Assembly: GCA_010671975.1 (NCBI GenBank)
Contig: JAAHIA010000120.1
Coordinates: 1-11,570 of the forward strand
Length of the DNA stretch: 11,570 bases
Source: Leptolyngbya sp. SIO4C1
Lineage (GTDB): Bacteria; Cyanobacteriota; Cyanobacteriia; Phormidesmidales; Phormidesmidaceae
Reading direction: 5' to 3'
Each line of letters starts with the position of its first letter. Positions within the stretch are counted from its first letter, which is position 1. The position numbers were made by a program, and so were the translations under genes. Below, one piece after another: positions 1 through 6,414 of the stretch. The notes under the pieces are model-generated. The model ran no database searches. It worked only from the letters and a program-made list of their open reading frames with translations, and was not told the DNA's origin.

Positions 1-1
1 G

Positions 2-82
2 ATTGAAGGTGTCTCATTCAAAGATGGTATTCGAGCTGAGGAGACTGATACTGATTTAGACCCGTTGCAGAAGGTCGCCTGA
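2..82 (+). CDS. C-terminal tail of an unidentified protein cut by the window edge
   Basis: An open frame enters from the left edge and runs 26 codons to a TGA at 80-82. It ends in an acidic, hydrophilic stretch (DGIRAEETDTDLDPLQKVA) that reads like a natural protein C-terminus rather than random sequence. It overlaps, on the opposite strand, the part of the toxin gene that no longer looks like its family. One reading is that this gene's end replaced the toxin's end in a recombination event. I do not recognise the family, and 26 codons are too few to be sure the frame is real. Confidence 0.25.
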   Translation: MEGVSFKDGIRAEETDTDLDPLQKVA

Positions 83-263
83 TGATGCTAGATACACCAC
101 ATTTGACAATAACTCCAGAGCGGATCGGCTTAGCATATTCCCAAATAATGCCATCATCAGTATTCGTAAGCGCCAAGGTTTTGACATGCTCAGAGTCAGG
201 ATACAAATCGATAATCCTAGAAACAATCCGATCTGAAAGGTTTTCGTCCAAGAGCAGTTTCAC
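18..263 (-). pseudogene. DUF5615 PIN-like toxin, C-terminally disrupted
   Basis: The first 45 residues are typical of DUF5615 PIN-like toxins: a beta strand with the acidic pair (LLLDENLS, D6/E7), an amphipathic helix, and the LTNTDDGIIWEYAK segment that normally precedes the second acidic site. The family then continues with a VIVSKDxDF-type motif carrying further catalytic acids. Here that motif is absent: after residue 45 (about position 128) the frame reads unrelated sequence and stops at 81 residues, against a usual 110-120. The ATG overlaps the antitoxin's TGA as ATGA, the usual coupling for these pairs. An intact relative would be a metal-dependent ribonuclease. This copy lacks part of its active site and is probably dead. 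A strongly diverged but intact end is less likely. Confidence 0.65.
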
Positions 264-484
264 AGCGATGGCACAAATAGCTTTTTCTCACGGTCAGCTG
301 CAAAAGCAAGACAAGCTTTGATGTCTTCTGAAGTGAGTTCAGAAAAATCCTCCAAAATTTCTGCTTCAGTCATCCCACCTGCTAGATATTCCAGGATGTC
401 ATACACGGTGATTCGCATTCCTCGAATACATGGCTTACCACTACGTTTTCCAGGCTCAATTGTGATGATGTCTTGGTAGTTCAT
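260..484 (-). CDS. DUF433 antitoxin
   Basis: A 74-residue DUF433 protein, the usual partner of DUF5615 toxins. It starts MNYQDIITIEPGKRSGKP and carries the family's CIRGMRITVYDILEYLAGG core, then the helix-rich GMTEAEILEDFSELTSEDIKACLAFA segment (a winged helix-turn-helix-like fold) and a short basic tail. I chose the ATG at 484 because family members begin there. The frame extends 29 codons upstream, but that sequence is not DUF433-like and overlaps the amidase end. No strong Shine-Dalgarno sequence precedes the start. The gene follows the amidase by 43 nt on the same strand, so read-through transcription is possible. The antitoxin appears intact while its toxin is damaged, a common state of decaying modules because an unopposed toxin would be selected against. 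Confidence 0.85.
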   Translation of the reverse strand: MNYQDIITIEPGKRSGKPCIRGMRITVYDILEYLAGGMTEAEILEDFSELTSEDIKACLAFAADREKKLFVPSL

Positions 485-527
485 AGTGCCGCAGTTAGTA
501 GGGATTCCACCTTCATCCATCATATCG

Positions 528-2003
528 TTAATAACCCGGAGGGCGTTGAAATCTACCAACAACCTGATCAATTTGTTGAGCGATCGCCAATAACTCCATT
601 TCGCGCCATCGCTTGCCTACTATCTGCAGGCCAATGGGCAAACTGGTTTGCGTCTGGCCAACTGGAATCACCACAGCCGGATGGCCGGTTAGGTTAAAGG
701 GCATGGTATAAGCGCCGTTGGCAGCACTGTGAGGATAGGACCTGCCATCAATATCGATGGCACTCCAATCAGCCCGGTGGGTAAAGGCTGGCGTGGCGGC
801 CACTGGCACTAGCCATGCATCCCATGCGGCTAAGGCTTGGTCGAGCTGTGCTATAAAGCGATCGCGCTCCGTCAGCGCCTCGTAATATCCCCGCAATGAC
901 AGTGACGAGAACTCCTTGAAAGCCTGTAACGGATTGACCAACTGCCGGAGAGCCGGATCGCCCTGGGTCAATTCACGCCAGAGTACTCTCATAGATTTAC
1001 CTATTGCTGTGGGGGTTAGCGGCTGCGCGTAGCGAAACGTATATATCGCTATTTGGTTGTAGAGCGCTTGAGCGGCGGCCCAATCAAAGGCAGCCGGAGC
1101 CCAATTATTCACCCTCGCCCCCGCTGTCACGAGCTCGTCTATTGCTGTGCGGAGGGTTTTCTGAATGTCTGCCGCCACCGGTACCCGAAAATCATCGGCC
1201 CAGGCAATCCGTAGCTCACTCAAAGGGCGATGTTCTGCTGGTTCAGCGGGGACAGGTGGCACATCAGGCTGACGCGGATCAGGCCCCGCAATGAGTTCAA
1301 AGCACAATCGCAAATCTTCGACCGATCTGGCTAGGGGGCCGGGTACAAGCATTTGGCGAATGCAGGCAGGCTGACCAGGCACTTCGAGAATGTGCCCTGC
1401 TAATGAGACCCGGCGATCAGTGGGTTTTAAGCCATAGATGCCGCAAAAGTGTGCGGGTTGACGAATTGATCCGGCAATGTCGCTGCCGACATCCAGCGCT
1501 GAGAGTCCGGCGGCGATCGCGGCAGCACAGCCACTCGAACTGCCTCCCGTCGTGTAGTCAACATTCCAGGGATTATTGACCCTTGGAAAGATATCGTTAA
1601 TCCCCTGATACGTACCGTTTACATCAGACGGATTGGTCTTGCCGATGAGGATAGCTCCCGCTGCCCGCAAGCGCGCCACCACAGTGGCATCCTGATCTGG
1701 CACATAATTTTTGAGGGGTAAGTAACCTGCCGTGGTGCGGAGTCCCGCCGTTTCAAAAAAGTCTTTGATGGTGATGGGAACACCATGAAGGGCTCCCCAG
1801 TTTTCCCCCTTTATTAAGGCTTCATCGGCTTCCTGGGCGCGAGCGCGAGCTTTCTCCTCATTAAGAGTGCAAATTGCATTGAGCTGACCATTGTGCTGAG
1901 CAATTTGAGCGAGATAAGCGTCAAGGAGTTCGACCGACGACAGGGTGCGATCGCGGATCATCTGAGCAAGTTGACAAGCTGAGGCAAAACCCAGATCACT
2001 CAT
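528..2003 (-). CDS. Amidase-signature family hydrolase
   Basis: A full-length 491-residue amidase-signature enzyme, hydrolysing a carboxamide to acid plus amine or ammonia. The Ser-cisSer-Lys triad is visible: K80 in GVPITIKDF, S155 in the Gly/Ser-rich GGSSSG, and nucleophile S179 in SDIAGSIRQP. The S155-S179 spacing of 24 matches known members, and CGIYGLKPT follows at 187-195. There is no signal peptide, so it is probably cytoplasmic. Nothing shows the substrate. The central region does not identify it as GatA, and no gatB or gatC lies nearby, so a general amidase is the better call than a tRNA amidotransferase subunit. The ATG at 2003 fits the family N-terminus (helix with QLAQMIRDRTLSS) and has a GAGGG about 8 nt upstream. 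Four HIP1 octamers lie inside, suggesting long residence in this genome. Confidence 0.93.
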   Translation of the reverse strand: MSDLGFASACQLAQMIRDRTLSSVELLDAYLAQIAQHNGQLNAICTLNEEKARARAQEADEALIKGENWGALHGVPITIKDFFETAGLRTTAGYLPLKNYVPDQDATVVARLRAAGAILIGKTNPSDVNGTYQGINDIFPRVNNPWNVDYTTGGSSSGCAAAIAAGLSALDVGSDIAGSIRQPAHFCGIYGLKPTDRRVSLAGHILEVPGQPACIRQMLVPGPLARSVEDLRLCFELIAGPDPRQPDVPPVPAEPAEHRPLSELRIAWADDFRVPVAADIQKTLRTAIDELVTAGARVNNWAPAAFDWAAAQALYNQIAIYTFRYAQPLTPTAIGKSMRVLWRELTQGDPALRQLVNPLQAFKEFSSLSLRGYYEALTERDRFIAQLDQALAAWDAWLVPVAATPAFTHRADWSAIDIDGRSYPHSAANGAYTMPFNLTGHPAVVIPVGQTQTSLPIGLQIVGKRWREMELLAIAQQIDQVVGRFQRPPGY

Positions 2004-2260
2004 AGCAATGTTGCCCTCGAGAAGGCTAACGTCTGAATGTTGATAAGTGGTGACAACTTAACAATAAACACTCCGCTGGCAACCTCTATTCTATACCGCC
2101 TAATGGATAAAGTTGAGTTTAGATATTTGCCGAAAATTCAGATCCACAGACTAAGTAGGCAAGACAAAAGCCTCAGCTATCATAGTTTGAGATATGTCCG
2201 CCATATAAGCAATCAATTAAATGACACTATCTAAATAAACATGTTGAAAAGCATAGTGAT

Positions 2261-2278
2261 AGTACCCTCAAGGGTACT
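2261..2278. promoter_or_regulatory. Perfect 8-bp inverted repeat, candidate operator
   Basis: AGTACCCT and AGGGTACT are separated by only CA, giving a perfect dyad in an otherwise AT-rich gap. It ends 9 nt before the -35 element of the best promoter for the downstream small gene. That position suits an activator or repressor site. It has no T-run, so it is not an obvious terminator. The binding protein is unknown. Confidence 0.45.
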
Positions 2279-2287
2279 TAAGTAATC

Positions 2288-2316
2288 TTGAAAAAAAGAT
2301 TTATTCTCGAGATAAG
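2288..2316 (+). promoter_or_regulatory. Candidate sigma70-type promoter for the small acidic protein gene
   Basis: TTGAAA at 2288-2293 (5 of 6 to consensus) and GATAAG at 2311-2316 (4 of 6) are separated by exactly 17 nt. Transcription would begin near 2323, leaving a leader of about 59 nt before the ATG at 2382. A strong Shine-Dalgarno AAGGAGAG lies at 2371-2378. The call rests on motif match and position only. Confidence 0.45.
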
Positions 2317-2381
2317 TCTGCAACCTAGACTAAGCCTACTGAAACATTAATCATCGTAAAAACGGCAATAAAGGAGAGAAA

Positions 2382-2711
2382 ATGGCAAACCTAAAATTAA
2401 TTTCGCTTGAGTGCAAAAAAACTGAAGATTGGAGCGGCGCTGATGAACCATATTTGCGTGTAAATGGGAACAATGTTTGGGGTCCCATTAGCTTAAATAA
2501 TGGTCAATCTGCAACTGTTGACAGAACTGTTGAATTTTCACAAACTGCTGAAATTGCACTGTACGATCAAGATGTTGGCAGTTGGTTCGATACAGATGAT
2601 CATTTGGGAACCCTAGCAGCCAATACCGATCAAGTAGGTCAAGGGGAGCAGAGAGGAAGATTCAACAAAGACGGGGCGGACTATACTTTGACTTGGGAGG
2701 TACTTGCCTAG
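2382..2711 (+). CDS. Small acidic beta-rich protein with a C2-like Asp-rich motif, function unknown
   Basis: A 109-residue soluble protein without signal peptide or membrane segment. The start is secure, with AAGGAGAG 3 nt before the ATG. Alternating hydrophobic and polar residues (LKLISLECKK, ATVDRTVEF, AEIALYDQD, YTLTWEVLA) suggest an all-beta sandwich. An Asp-rich loop, DQDVGSWFDTDDHLG (residues about 63-77), resembles the calcium-binding loops and the D-D-x-L-G turn of C2 domains. I recall similar small, unnamed proteins opening MANLKL.S..C..TEDW.GADE.YL in cyanobacteria and actinobacteria, but know no assigned function. Calcium or phospholipid binding is an inference from the loop. It is the only clearly intact plus-strand gene here, has its own promoter region, and sits between decayed material and a divergent amidase. 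It contains no HIP1 site. Confidence 0.8.
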   Translation: MANLKLISLECKKTEDWSGADEPYLRVNGNNVWGPISLNNGQSATVDRTVEFSQTAEIALYDQDVGSWFDTDDHLGTLAANTDQVGQGEQRGRFNKDGADYTLTWEVLA

Positions 2712-2717
2712 TTAACT

Positions 2718-2731
2718 TTTGTCGCGACAAA
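2718..2731. repeat. 14-bp perfect palindrome TTTGTCGCGACAAA
   Basis: A perfect self-complementary 14-mer starting 7 nt after the stop codon of the small acidic protein gene. As RNA it would make a 6-bp stem with too small a loop to be a strong terminator. A protein-binding site or a palindromic repeat element is more likely. Confidence 0.4.
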
Positions 2732-2753
2732 TAGCGTTCTCCGCTTCATGGGT

Positions 2754-2791
2754 AGCTCACTGATCTGCTCGTCGAGCGATATCAGTGGGCT
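2754..2791. repeat. 38-nt imperfect inverted repeat (hairpin)
   Basis: The outer arms AGCTCACTGAT and ATCAGTGGGCT pair over 11 bp with one G-T wobble. Inside, GCTC and GAGC form a further 4-bp stem around a GTC loop. No T-run follows on the plus strand, so it may be a non-canonical transcript end, an RNA-stabilising hairpin or a repeat element. Confidence 0.45.
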
Positions 2792-2822
2792 GCATATGGC
2801 TGGGGCCACTAGATAACGTCCA

Positions 2823-2870
2823 ACTATAATAGCGTCATACTCTGCTCCAAAATTATGATGCTATTGTAGT
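2823..2870. repeat. 48-nt hairpin with a 17-bp stem
   Basis: Arms 2823-2839 and 2854-2870 pair over 17 positions with two G-T wobbles and no mismatch, around a 14-nt loop. This is the strongest fold in the gap. Each arm, read outward, encodes Tyr-Asp-Ala-Ile-(Ile/Val)-Val-Gly when one following codon outside the stem is included. The element could be a miniature inverted-repeat element or the relic of a head-to-head duplication. Confidence 0.5.
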
Positions 2871-3022
2871 CGGCCATGCAGAGCCGATGATTGTCATTAA
2901 TTCACAGAGACTCTCACCGAAGTTCTCAGAATCATGGTCGATCGCTCCCAACACCACATCTGTGCTTGCAGCTTTCCTACTACTCCAAACATTTGGATAA
3001 AGTCGAGCTCAGCAAATAACTT

Positions 3023-3205
3023 TTATCCGGTCGGGCGCAGCGACTTGTTATGCGGCTGGCGAAGAGGTTTAGAAATGATTTTCCTACCACTTGTTACTTG
3101 TCGTTTCTGCAAGTCATCACAAATAGCCTTCAAATCATAATTGAATGCTTTTGCATGTTCCTCTCAAATTCTGTAGATTTCTTCTAAGATCTCATCTCTC
3201 CACAT
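3023..3205 (-). pseudogene. VapB-like antitoxin remnant with an in-frame stop
   Basis: A 61-codon frame starting MWRDEILEEIYRI and, after a TGA at 3164-3166, continuing EEHAKAFNYDLKAICDDL and SGRKIISKPL. Together this matches the small antitoxins (opening MW.DEIVEEIRK.RE..A..FNYDL.AI..DL) that I recall directly downstream of VapC-family PIN toxins in cyanobacteria. The stop sits where relatives usually have Arg, so a single CGA-to-TGA change is the simplest explanation. It follows the toxin remnant by 2 nt, the expected order for this pair. The last residues (PHNKSLRPTG) are encoded by an attC-like half-site, so the original end may have been lost or extended. It is too short for ordinary gene finders because the stop splits it. 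Confidence 0.7.
3029..3053 (-). repeat. attC-like half-site (integron cassette recombination remnant)
   Basis: On the minus strand the segment begins GCATAAC, like the outer core site of an attC, and continues AAGTCGCTGCGCCCGACC, a left-arm type sequence I associate with cassette-end repeats in cyanobacterial and environmental DNA. The complementary right arm expected 60-130 nt further on was not found, so only half a site is present. It overlaps the end of the dead antitoxin, as expected when an attC directly follows a cassette gene. The identification is from memory of the motif, not from a search. Confidence 0.35.
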
Positions 3206-3207
3206 TT

Positions 3208-3438
3208 CTAAACTCCCATTAACTCGTAGGATGTACAAATTGTGGGCAACTCATACCCAGCATCAAAACTAATCTGAGCCAGCTTTTTCTGGATTTGAGC
3301 GTTTGCGATATGTTTACAGTTCCACGTTAGCAAATAGTCCAAACCATAGATTTCCGACGCTTGCGGGTCGACTAGCTCCAGCTCCCAGCTTCGGGGAGGT
3401 TCAACAAGGCGGTGACTCTCTCCGAAGCGTCTGAACAA
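3208..3438 (-). pseudogene. VapC-family PIN toxin, N-terminally truncated
   Basis: The last 47 residues (IYGLDYLLTWNCKHIANAQ through the end YELMGV) match the C-terminal part of a VapC-family PIN toxin group of about 150 residues. The D-Y-L-L-T-W-N-C-K-H segment with its conserved Asp, and the P-T-I-C-T-x-x-E-L-M ending, are distinctive. The first 29 residues of the frame do not look like this family, and the N-terminal catalytic acids are missing. The homology breaks near position 3351. The gene stops 2 nt before the antitoxin remnant, preserving the original toxin-then-antitoxin order. It lies 7 nt after the transporter operon's last stop codon, so the operon end is a rearrangement boundary. 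It is almost certainly non-functional. Confidence 0.7.
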
Positions 3439-3445
3439 GTCTCTT

Positions 3446-4423
3446 TCAGTCGATCAGATGGCAGGCCACAGAGTGCCCCGGCTCAGCTTCTTTAAAGACC
3501 GGCAGCTCGTGACGGCATTCGGGCATGACGTAGGGGCAGCGCGTATGAAACCGGCAGCCCGGCGGCGGCTCAAGCGGACTGGGCACATCGCCGCTGAGAA
3601 TAATCCGCTCGCGTTTCGCCTCCAGCGCCGGGTCGGGAATCGGCACGGCTGAGAGCAGCGACTGCGTGTAGGGATGCAGCGGCGTCTCATACAGGCTGAC
3701 GCGGTCGGCCAGCTCGACAATCTCGCCCAGGTACATGACCGCCACGCGATCGCACAGGTGACGTACCACGCTCAGGTCGTGCGCAATAAACAAATAGGTC
3801 AGCCCCAGCTGCTGCTGCAGGTCCTGCAGCAGGTTCACCACCTGCGCCTGAATGGAGACATCCAGTGCCGCAATCGGCTCGTCACCCACGATGAATTCTG
3901 GGCTAGCCGCCAGCGCCCGCGCGATCGCAACCCGCTGTCGCTGCCCACCCGAAAACTCATGCGGGTAGCGGTGGTAGTGCTCTGGGCTGAGGCCAACGAT
4001 ATCGAGCAGATGAAGAACGCGATCGCGTTTGGCTTTACCCTGGGCCAGCTCATGCACCGCCAGCGGCTCACCCACCAGGCTGCCTACCGTCATGCGCGGA
4101 TTCAGCGAAGCGTAGGGGTCTTGAAAGATCATCTGCATCCGCTGCCGCTGCTGGCGTAGCGCCTCGCCCCGCAGGGCGGTGAGTTCGACCGCTTCAAAAT
4201 AAACGCGGCCAGCGGTGGGCCGCTGCAGCTGCAAGATAGCGCGGCCCGTGGTGCTCTTGCCGCAGCCCGACTCACCCACCAGGCCCAGCGTCTCCCCGGC
4301 TTGAATCGTAAAGGTGAGGCCATCGACCGCGCGCACTTTAACCACCTGACGCTGCCAGAGCAGCCCCCGCCTCACCGGAAAGTGAACCTTGAGATTGTCG
4401 ACCCGAATCAGCGGCTGAGACAT
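3446..4423 (-). CDS. Peptide ABC transporter ATP-binding protein (DppF/OppF type)
   Basis: A 325-residue ATPase, last gene of the operon, one of two nucleotide-binding subunits energising peptide import at the inner face of the plasma membrane. Motifs in order: Walker A GESGCGKST (50-58), Q-loop FQDP (Q101), signature FSGGQRQR (157-164), Walker B ending GDEP (E182), D-loop ALDVS and H-loop AHD (H215). The C-terminal oligopeptide-transporter extension is present: HPYTQSLLSAVP (250-261), then C290, C296, C303 and C321. In structurally studied relatives such a four-cysteine set binds a [4Fe-4S] cluster. It starts 36 nt after the preceding ATPase with only a weak TTGAGAG upstream. The start codon fits the family N-terminus. 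It contains three HIP1 sites. DppF versus OppF, and thus ligand class, cannot be settled from sequence alone. Confidence 0.93.
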   Translation of the reverse strand: MSQPLIRVDNLKVHFPVRRGLLWQRQVVKVRAVDGLTFTIQAGETLGLVGESGCGKSTTGRAILQLQRPTAGRVYFEAVELTALRGEALRQQRQRMQMIFQDPYASLNPRMTVGSLVGEPLAVHELAQGKAKRDRVLHLLDIVGLSPEHYHRYPHEFSGGQRQRVAIARALAASPEFIVGDEPIAALDVSIQAQVVNLLQDLQQQLGLTYLFIAHDLSVVRHLCDRVAVMYLGEIVELADRVSLYETPLHPYTQSLLSAVPIPDPALEAKRERIILSGDVPSPLEPPPGCRFHTRCPYVMPECRHELPVFKEAEPGHSVACHLID

Positions 4424-4459
4424 CGTAAATTGCTCTCAAACTTATCTCATAGAGGGGGC

Positions 4460-5467
<1,008 letters not shown>

Positions 5468-5511
5468 GGGGGGAGGAGAGAAGAAAGAAGAGAGAAGAAA
5501 GAAGAGGGGGG
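5468..5511. repeat. 44-nt homopurine/homopyrimidine tract with a 14-bp tandem repeat
   Basis: All 44 plus-strand bases between the dppC-type stop and the dppD-type ATG are purines. Within it AGAGAAGAAAGAAG occurs twice in tandem (5477-5490 and 5491-5504), flanked by G-runs, and the whole tract is close to mirror-symmetric. Such tracts can form intramolecular triplex DNA and are prone to slippage. In the mRNA it is an unbroken pyrimidine leader. Confidence 0.85.
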
Positions 5512-6405
5512 CTAGCGCTGTTGGGGGTCGAGGGCTTCGCGGAGGCCGTCGCCGAGTAGGTTGAAGCCGAGGACGGTGAGTGCGATCGCAACGCCGGGGA
5601 AGGTGGTAATCCAGGGGGCGCGTTTGAAGTAGTCGCGTCCGGCGGCGAGGATAGCGCCCCATTCGGGTGAGGGGGGCTGGGCGCCGAGGCCGAGAAAGGA
5701 CAGGGCCGAGGCCGAGAGGACGGCGACCGAGACGCCAACGGTGGCGATGACAATGATCGGCGAGAGAATGTTGGGCAAAATGTGGCGAAAAATCAGCCGT
5801 CCGTGCCTGGCACCAACGGATTTGGCGGCTTTGAAATATTCTTTGTTTTTTTCGACCAGTACCGCGCCGTAGGCGATGCGGGCATAGAAGGGAATCGAGC
5901 TGATGCCGACGGCGATCATGGCGTTGGTCAGGCTGGGGCCGAGCACCGCGACCGCTGCTAGCGCAATCAGCGTTTCGGTAAATGAAAACAGCACGTCCAC
6001 GGCTCGCATCAAAATCGCTTCGAGCCAGCCGCCCGCGTAGCCAGCCACCAGCCCGACCAGGACGCCCGCCGTCATCGAGATGCCCACCGCAATCATCCCC
6101 ACCTGCAGCGTCAGCCGCGAGCCGTAGAGAATCCGGCTAAAGAGGTCGCGCCCTAGCTCGTCGGTGCCAAACCAGTAGTCGCCATTGGGCGGCGTCAGCG
6201 CCTGGCCTGCACCCATATCGATCGGGTCGTAGGGAGCCAGCCAGGGGGCAAAAATCGCCGTCAGCACCAGCAGCAGACAGATAGCCGCCCCCACCTTAGA
6301 ACTCGGGCTGCGCAGCAGCACCCGCAGAAAATCGCCAGCGCGACGCCAGCCGGTCAGGCGGTCGACCTGGGAGAGGCTTTCGGTTTGCGATAGGTCTTGA
6401 GTCAT
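5512..6405 (-). CDS. Peptide ABC transporter permease (DppC/OppC type)
   Basis: A 297-residue inner-membrane permease. The N-terminal segment with RSPSSKVGAAICLLLVLTAI and APWLAPYDP (residues about 32-61) is the OppC N-terminal domain with the first transmembrane helix. FGTDELGRD (79-87) is the characteristic motif of this subunit. Further hydrophobic helices follow at about 100-123, 132-156, 160-177, 212-240 and 268-287. The coupling helix that docks on the ATPase is the EAA-type loop EYFKAAKSVGARHGR to about residue 212. The LSFLGLGAQPPSPEWG motif (235-250) is also typical. It starts 9 nt after the preceding permease's stop with no recognisable ribosome-binding site, pointing to translational coupling. 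One HIP1 site lies near its C-terminal end. Confidence 0.94.
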   Translation of the reverse strand: MTQDLSQTESLSQVDRLTGWRRAGDFLRVLLRSPSSKVGAAICLLLVLTAIFAPWLAPYDPIDMGAGQALTPPNGDYWFGTDELGRDLFSRILYGSRLTLQVGMIAVGISMTAGVLVGLVAGYAGGWLEAILMRAVDVLFSFTETLIALAAVAVLGPSLTNAMIAVGISSIPFYARIAYGAVLVEKNKEYFKAAKSVGARHGRLIFRHILPNILSPIIVIATVGVSVAVLSASALSFLGLGAQPPSPEWGAILAAGRDYFKRAPWITTFPGVAIALTVLGFNLLGDGLREALDPQQR

Positions 6406-6414
6406 AGGGCGCCG

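Larger units (their letters stand above)
2712..3022. other. Gap with strong inverted repeats and no convincing gene
   Basis: This stretch follows the small protein gene and precedes the dead antitoxin. It holds three inverted repeats (listed separately at 2718-2731, 2754-2791 and 2823-2870) and no frame I would call a gene. A short plus-strand frame starting at 2934 has no family features and overlaps the antitoxin remnant on the other strand. No HIP1 site occurs here. Confidence 0.5.

Noticed and set aside
485..571. 29-codon N-terminal extension of the DUF433 antitoxin
   Set aside because: The sequence is unlike the family and overlaps the amidase end. The internal ATG at 484 matches the normal start.
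2037..2234. 65-residue plus-strand frame in the gap upstream of the small protein gene
   Set aside because: No ribosome-binding site and no family features; the composition is that of AT-rich intergenic DNA.
2934..3140. 68-residue plus-strand frame
   Set aside because: It overlaps the antitoxin remnant on the other strand, which explains the sequence better, and shows no domain.
3390..3445. Possible terminator after the transporter operon
   Set aside because: Short complementary segments (GTTCA/TGAAC and TTCGG/CCGAA) interleave rather than nest, and no T-run follows, so no intrinsic terminator is supported.
5468..5662. 65-codon N-terminal extension of the DppD-type ATPase
   Set aside because: It is Pro/Arg-rich, lies opposite the permease coding sequence and the purine tract, and matches nothing in the family. 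The ATG at 5467 gives the standard N-terminus.
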